Below are positions 32,890-34,611 of a stretch of 34,611 nt of DNA, in pieces. The position numbers and the translations under genes are program-made. The DNA is taken from positions 1 to 34,611 of the forward strand of contig CAYMZC010000010.1 of NCBI GenBank assembly GCA_964394815.1, read 5' to 3'. Under the pieces are notes generated by a model. It saw only the letters and a list, made by a program, of their open reading frames with translations, had not been told where the DNA came from and made no database searches. Origin of the DNA: Sandaracinobacteroides sp964394815 (GTDB lineage: Bacteria > Pseudomonadota > Alphaproteobacteria > Sphingomonadales > Sphingomonadaceae). Numbering within the stretch: the first letter of the stretch is position 1; each line of letters opens with the position of its first letter.

Positions 32890-33428
32890 GTGCCGGCCGG
32901 CACAGCATGCCGCAGCGTGCGCGGGGGGCTGGCCGGGGCAGCCTCGGGTGGCCCGTCCATATAGCGTTTCAGCGCCTGCCGCCCGCGCGTGATGCGGCTT
33001 TTCACCGTGCCCAGCGGGCAGCCCATCACATCGGCGATCTCATCCCACTGGAGGCCCGATTCCAGCAGCACCAGCGCCTCGCGCTGTTCGGCCGGCAGGG
33101 TGGCAAGGCCGCGCTGCAGGTCGGCGAGCGTGCGCTCCCCGCCCTGCGTTGGCGGAGTTGTCATCACATGCGCCGGGCTGTCGGGATCATAGGCGACGAA
33201 ACGCCGGGCGACCGTTGCCGTGGTGTAGAAATGGTTGCGCAGGATCCGGAACATCCAGGCGCGGAAATTGGTGCCCGGCTGGAAGGACTGGCGCGCCGCC
33301 CAGGCCTTGGTCAGGGCCTCCTGCGTCAGGTCGTCGGCAAGGTCGCGGTTGCCGCAGAGGCCGCGCGCAAAGGCGCGCAAGGACGGGATGATGGCGACGA
33401 GGTCGCGCCTGAAGACCGTATCGCTCAT
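32886..33428 (-). CDS. ecfG: General stress response ECF sigma factor EcfG
   Basis: ECF sigma factor of the EcfG group, which directs RNA polymerase to GGAAC-N16/17-NGTT promoters in the general stress response. The 180-residue product has region 2 (AFARGLCGNRDLADDLTQEALTKAW, NFRAWMFRILRNHFY) and region 4 (TLPAEQREALVLLESG, DEIADVMGCPLGTVKSRITRGRQAL). ATG 33428 overlaps the nepR stop (ATGA), and its own stop overlaps the kinase start. Four matching promoters lie nearby, including its own operon's. Confidence 0.95.
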   Translation of the reverse strand: MSDTVFRRDLVAIIPSLRAFARGLCGNRDLADDLTQEALTKAWAARQSFQPGTNFRAWMFRILRNHFYTTATVARRFVAYDPDSPAHVMTTPPTQGGERTLADLQRGLATLPAEQREALVLLESGLQWDEIADVMGCPLGTVKSRITRGRQALKRYMDGPPEAAPASPPRTLRHAVPAGT

Positions 33429-33688
33429 TTCGCGCGCTCCACGGCATCCGGGCCAGCGGATGCAAGGTCGTTTCCGCCCTGCTCTTGGCTGTCAGCGCCC
33501 CCGGCCCGCGCGTCGATCGCATCGAGAATGGCGAGGAAATCATCGGGCACCGGCTCATTCTCGACATCGGCCCACAGCTGCCGCAGCCCGAGGGAGATGG
33601 GATCATCGCTCCGGCCGCGCCGCCTGCCTGCCTGCTGTCCTCCCGCTTGCGAGCCGGTGCCGCGCTTCCTGTCCTGATCCGCCTTCAT
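33425..33688 (-). CDS. nepR: Anti-sigma factor NepR
   Basis: NepR holds EcfG inactive until phosphorylated PhyR, a sigma-factor mimic, binds it instead. The 87-residue product has a basic, disordered N-terminus (GGQQAGRRRGRS) and the NepR core at about residues 30-60 (ISLGLRQLWADVENEPVPDD, then FLAILDAIDA). The ATG at 33688 has AAAGGG about 8 nt upstream. First gene of nepR-ecfG-kinase, overlapping ecfG by 4 nt. Confidence 0.93.
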   Translation of the reverse strand: MKADQDRKRGTGSQAGGQQAGRRRGRSDDPISLGLRQLWADVENEPVPDDFLAILDAIDARAGGADSQEQGGNDLASAGPDAVERAK

Positions 33689-33717
33689 GCACAGACCCTT
33701 TCCGCTTTACTGGTCGC

Positions 33718-33750
33718 CTTGATTGCCGTCTTGATTGCCGTCTTGATGCC
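33718..33750. repeat. 12-bp tandem repeat in the nepR leader
   Basis: Two perfect units of CTTGATTGCCGT plus a partial third (CTTGATGCC), lying between the nepR promoter and the nepR start codon. In the mRNA it would be part of the ~95-nt leader. Confidence 0.85.
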
Positions 33751-33790
33751 CACTGGATTGTCACCATGGCCATGCATCTGTCGCTTGCCG

Positions 33791-33815
33791 AACAGGGCAT
33801 GTGCAAAAATGTTCC
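33791..33815 (-). promoter_or_regulatory. EcfG-type promoter of nepR-ecfG-kinase
   Basis: On the minus strand GGAAC (33815-33811), a 16-bp spacer and TGTT (33794-33791). Its -35 is one arm of the inverted repeat shared with the phyR promoter. The start site would be near 33785. It implies EcfG autoregulation. Confidence 0.75.
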
Positions 33816-33829
33816 CGGCAATCGGGAAC
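33811..33829. repeat. Inverted repeat made of two divergent -35 elements
   Basis: GTTCCCG-GCAAT-CGGGAAC, a perfect 7-bp inverted repeat with a 5-nt centre. Each arm is the GGAAC -35 of a promoter firing in opposite directions (nepR left, phyR right). Confidence 0.9.
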
Positions 33830-33849
33830 AGAAATGTCCATCCCCGGTT
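33825..33849 (+). promoter_or_regulatory. EcfG-type promoter of phyR
   Basis: GGAAC at 33825-33829, a 16-bp spacer and GGTT at 33846-33849. The start site would be near 33855, giving a leader of about 80 nt. It would place phyR under positive feedback from EcfG. Confidence 0.78.
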
Positions 33850-33892
33850 TCATGCGGATGACATCAGGCCATCGCGGCCCTTGGCGACCTCT

Positions 33893-33922
33893 GGCAGCCC
33901 CAGGCAGCCCCAGGCAGCCCAT
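33893..33922. repeat. 10-bp tandem repeat in the phyR leader
   Basis: Three units of GGCAGCCCCA (the last with one change) between the phyR promoter and its ribosome site (GGAG at 33926-33929). Unit number would change leader length and perhaps structure. Confidence 0.85.
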
Positions 33923-33936
33923 GACGGAGATTGTGA

Positions 33937-34611
33937 ATGACCGACACCGCCGTTTCGCTTCGCGCAACACTCGGGCCGCACCTGCCCTTCCTTCGTCGCC
34001 ATGCCCGCGCCCTCACGGGTTCGCAGAAAAGCGGCGACAGCTTCGTCCGCGCGACGCTCGAGGCGCTGCTGGAAGACCCTGCCAGCCTGCCCGCCGGCAG
34101 CCCGCCGAAGCTGGCGCTGTTCCGCCTGTTCCACGCCTGCTGGGGCCCGCATGCCGATGCGGCGTCCGTCGGGGCCACTACGGACGAAGGCTCCGAAGGC
34201 CATGACGTGCTGCCCGGCCTTGCCACCGGCCGGCGCGAGGCCCTGCTGCTGACAGCCGTGGAAGGGTTCAGCACCCATGAGGCGGCCGAGATCCTCGGCC
34301 TTGGCACGGACGAGGTGGAGGCCGCCATTGCCGGCGCCCTTGCCGCGATTTCGGACGCCATCCGCTCGCGTGTGCTGGTCATCGAGGACGAGCCGATCAT
34401 CGCGATGCACATCGAGCAGATCGTCGAGGACATGGGGCACAAGGTTGTCGCCAGCGCCACCACGCGCGACGAAGCCGTGGAAGCCGCCACGCGGGAAGCA
34501 CCGGACCTCGTGCTCGCCGACATCCAGCTGGCCGACGGATCGTCCGGAATCGACGCGGTGAAGGACATCCTCGACCGGTTCGACGTGCCGGTCATCTTCA
34601 TCACGGCCTAC
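33937..34611 (+). CDS. phyR: Stress response regulator PhyR (3' end cut by window)
   Basis: PhyR, when phosphorylated, sequesters NepR and frees EcfG. The visible 225 codons comprise the sigma-like N-domain (about residues 5-140, TLGPHLPFLRRHARALTGSQ and the region-4-like LTAVEGFSTHEAAEILGLG) and a receiver domain starting RSRVLVIEDEP (E150, D151). The phosphoacceptor is probably D195 (PDLVLADIQL), with the conserved T of FITAY at the window's end; the catalytic lysine lies outside. ATG 33937 has GGAG 7 nt upstream. Divergent from nepR; no stop codon within the window. Confidence 0.96.
   Translation, partial: MTDTAVSLRATLGPHLPFLRRHARALTGSQKSGDSFVRATLEALLEDPASLPAGSPPKLALFRLFHACWGPHADAASVGATTDEGSEGHDVLPGLATGRREALLLTAVEGFSTHEAAEILGLGTDEVEAAIAGALAAISDAIRSRVLVIEDEPIIAMHIEQIVEDMGHKVVASATTRDEAVEAATREAPDLVLADIQLADGSSGIDAVKDILDRFDVPVIFITAY

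Noticed and set aside
33718..33922. CRISPR-like array near phyR
   Set aside because: The repeats are 10-12 bp, directly adjacent without spacers, and differ on the two sides. They are simple tandem repeats.

Overview
The window is a GC-rich, densely packed chromosomal segment of an alphaproteobacterium, most likely of the order Sphingomonadales. Evidence for this is the phyR / nepR-ecfG general stress response locus with an adjacent PhyP-like membrane histidine kinase, the divergent rph / hrcA-grpE arrangement, a HExxH protein of the kind often found in sphingomonads, and a FlbD-type activator in front of fliE. No rRNA, tRNA, CRISPR array, insertion sequence or prophage was seen. No computation was run, so family names rest on motifs read by eye.

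Region 1 (1-12117, + strand) is one flagellar operon: the 3' end of a sigma-54 activator (flbD-like), then fliE-F-G-H-I-J-K-L-M-N-O-P-Q-R and flhB. Nearly all junctions overlap by 1-10 nt or are separated by a few bases. It encodes the MS ring, the switch, the export ATPase complex and the export gate. FliM is divergent and lacks the usual N-terminal CheY-binding peptide.

Region 2 (12133-20843) is mixed housekeeping. It holds a periplasmic N-acetylmuramoyl-alanine amidase (+), a TetR regulator and SelO AMP-transferase pair (-), an alpha/beta hydrolase and an MDR-family NADP oxidoreductase (+), and a minus-strand operon rph-rdgB-hemW followed by a small unknown protein. A 17-bp tandem duplication lies exactly at the TetR/selO stop-start junction.

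Region 3 (20954-26887) is the protein-quality-control block. hrcA-grpE and dnaK, dnaJ lie on the + strand, with a minus-strand pair between them: a copper chaperone PCu(A)C and a HExxH protein. A heat-shock-like promoter precedes dnaK, and hrcA may be translated from a leaderless mRNA.

Region 4 (26884-29237) carries a DUF6491-like exported protein and endonuclease III (-), then DUF2244 and DUF938 proteins (+), closed by a strong bidirectional hairpin.

Region 5 (29361-34611) is a general stress response island. phyR (+, cut by the window end) and nepR-ecfG-histidine kinase (-) diverge from an intergenic region with two back-to-back EcfG-type promoters (GGAAC-N16-NGTT) whose -35 elements form one perfect inverted repeat. 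A second divergent pair with the same spacing lies between a PRC-barrel gene (followed by a GlsB/YeaQ membrane protein gene) and a small single-pass membrane protein of unknown function. Four promoter matches within 3.6 kb suggest that the regulator locus and its nearest outputs are co-regulated. The kinase has a degenerate ATP-binding region and a G10 tract in its coding sequence. This island is the most interesting part of the window.
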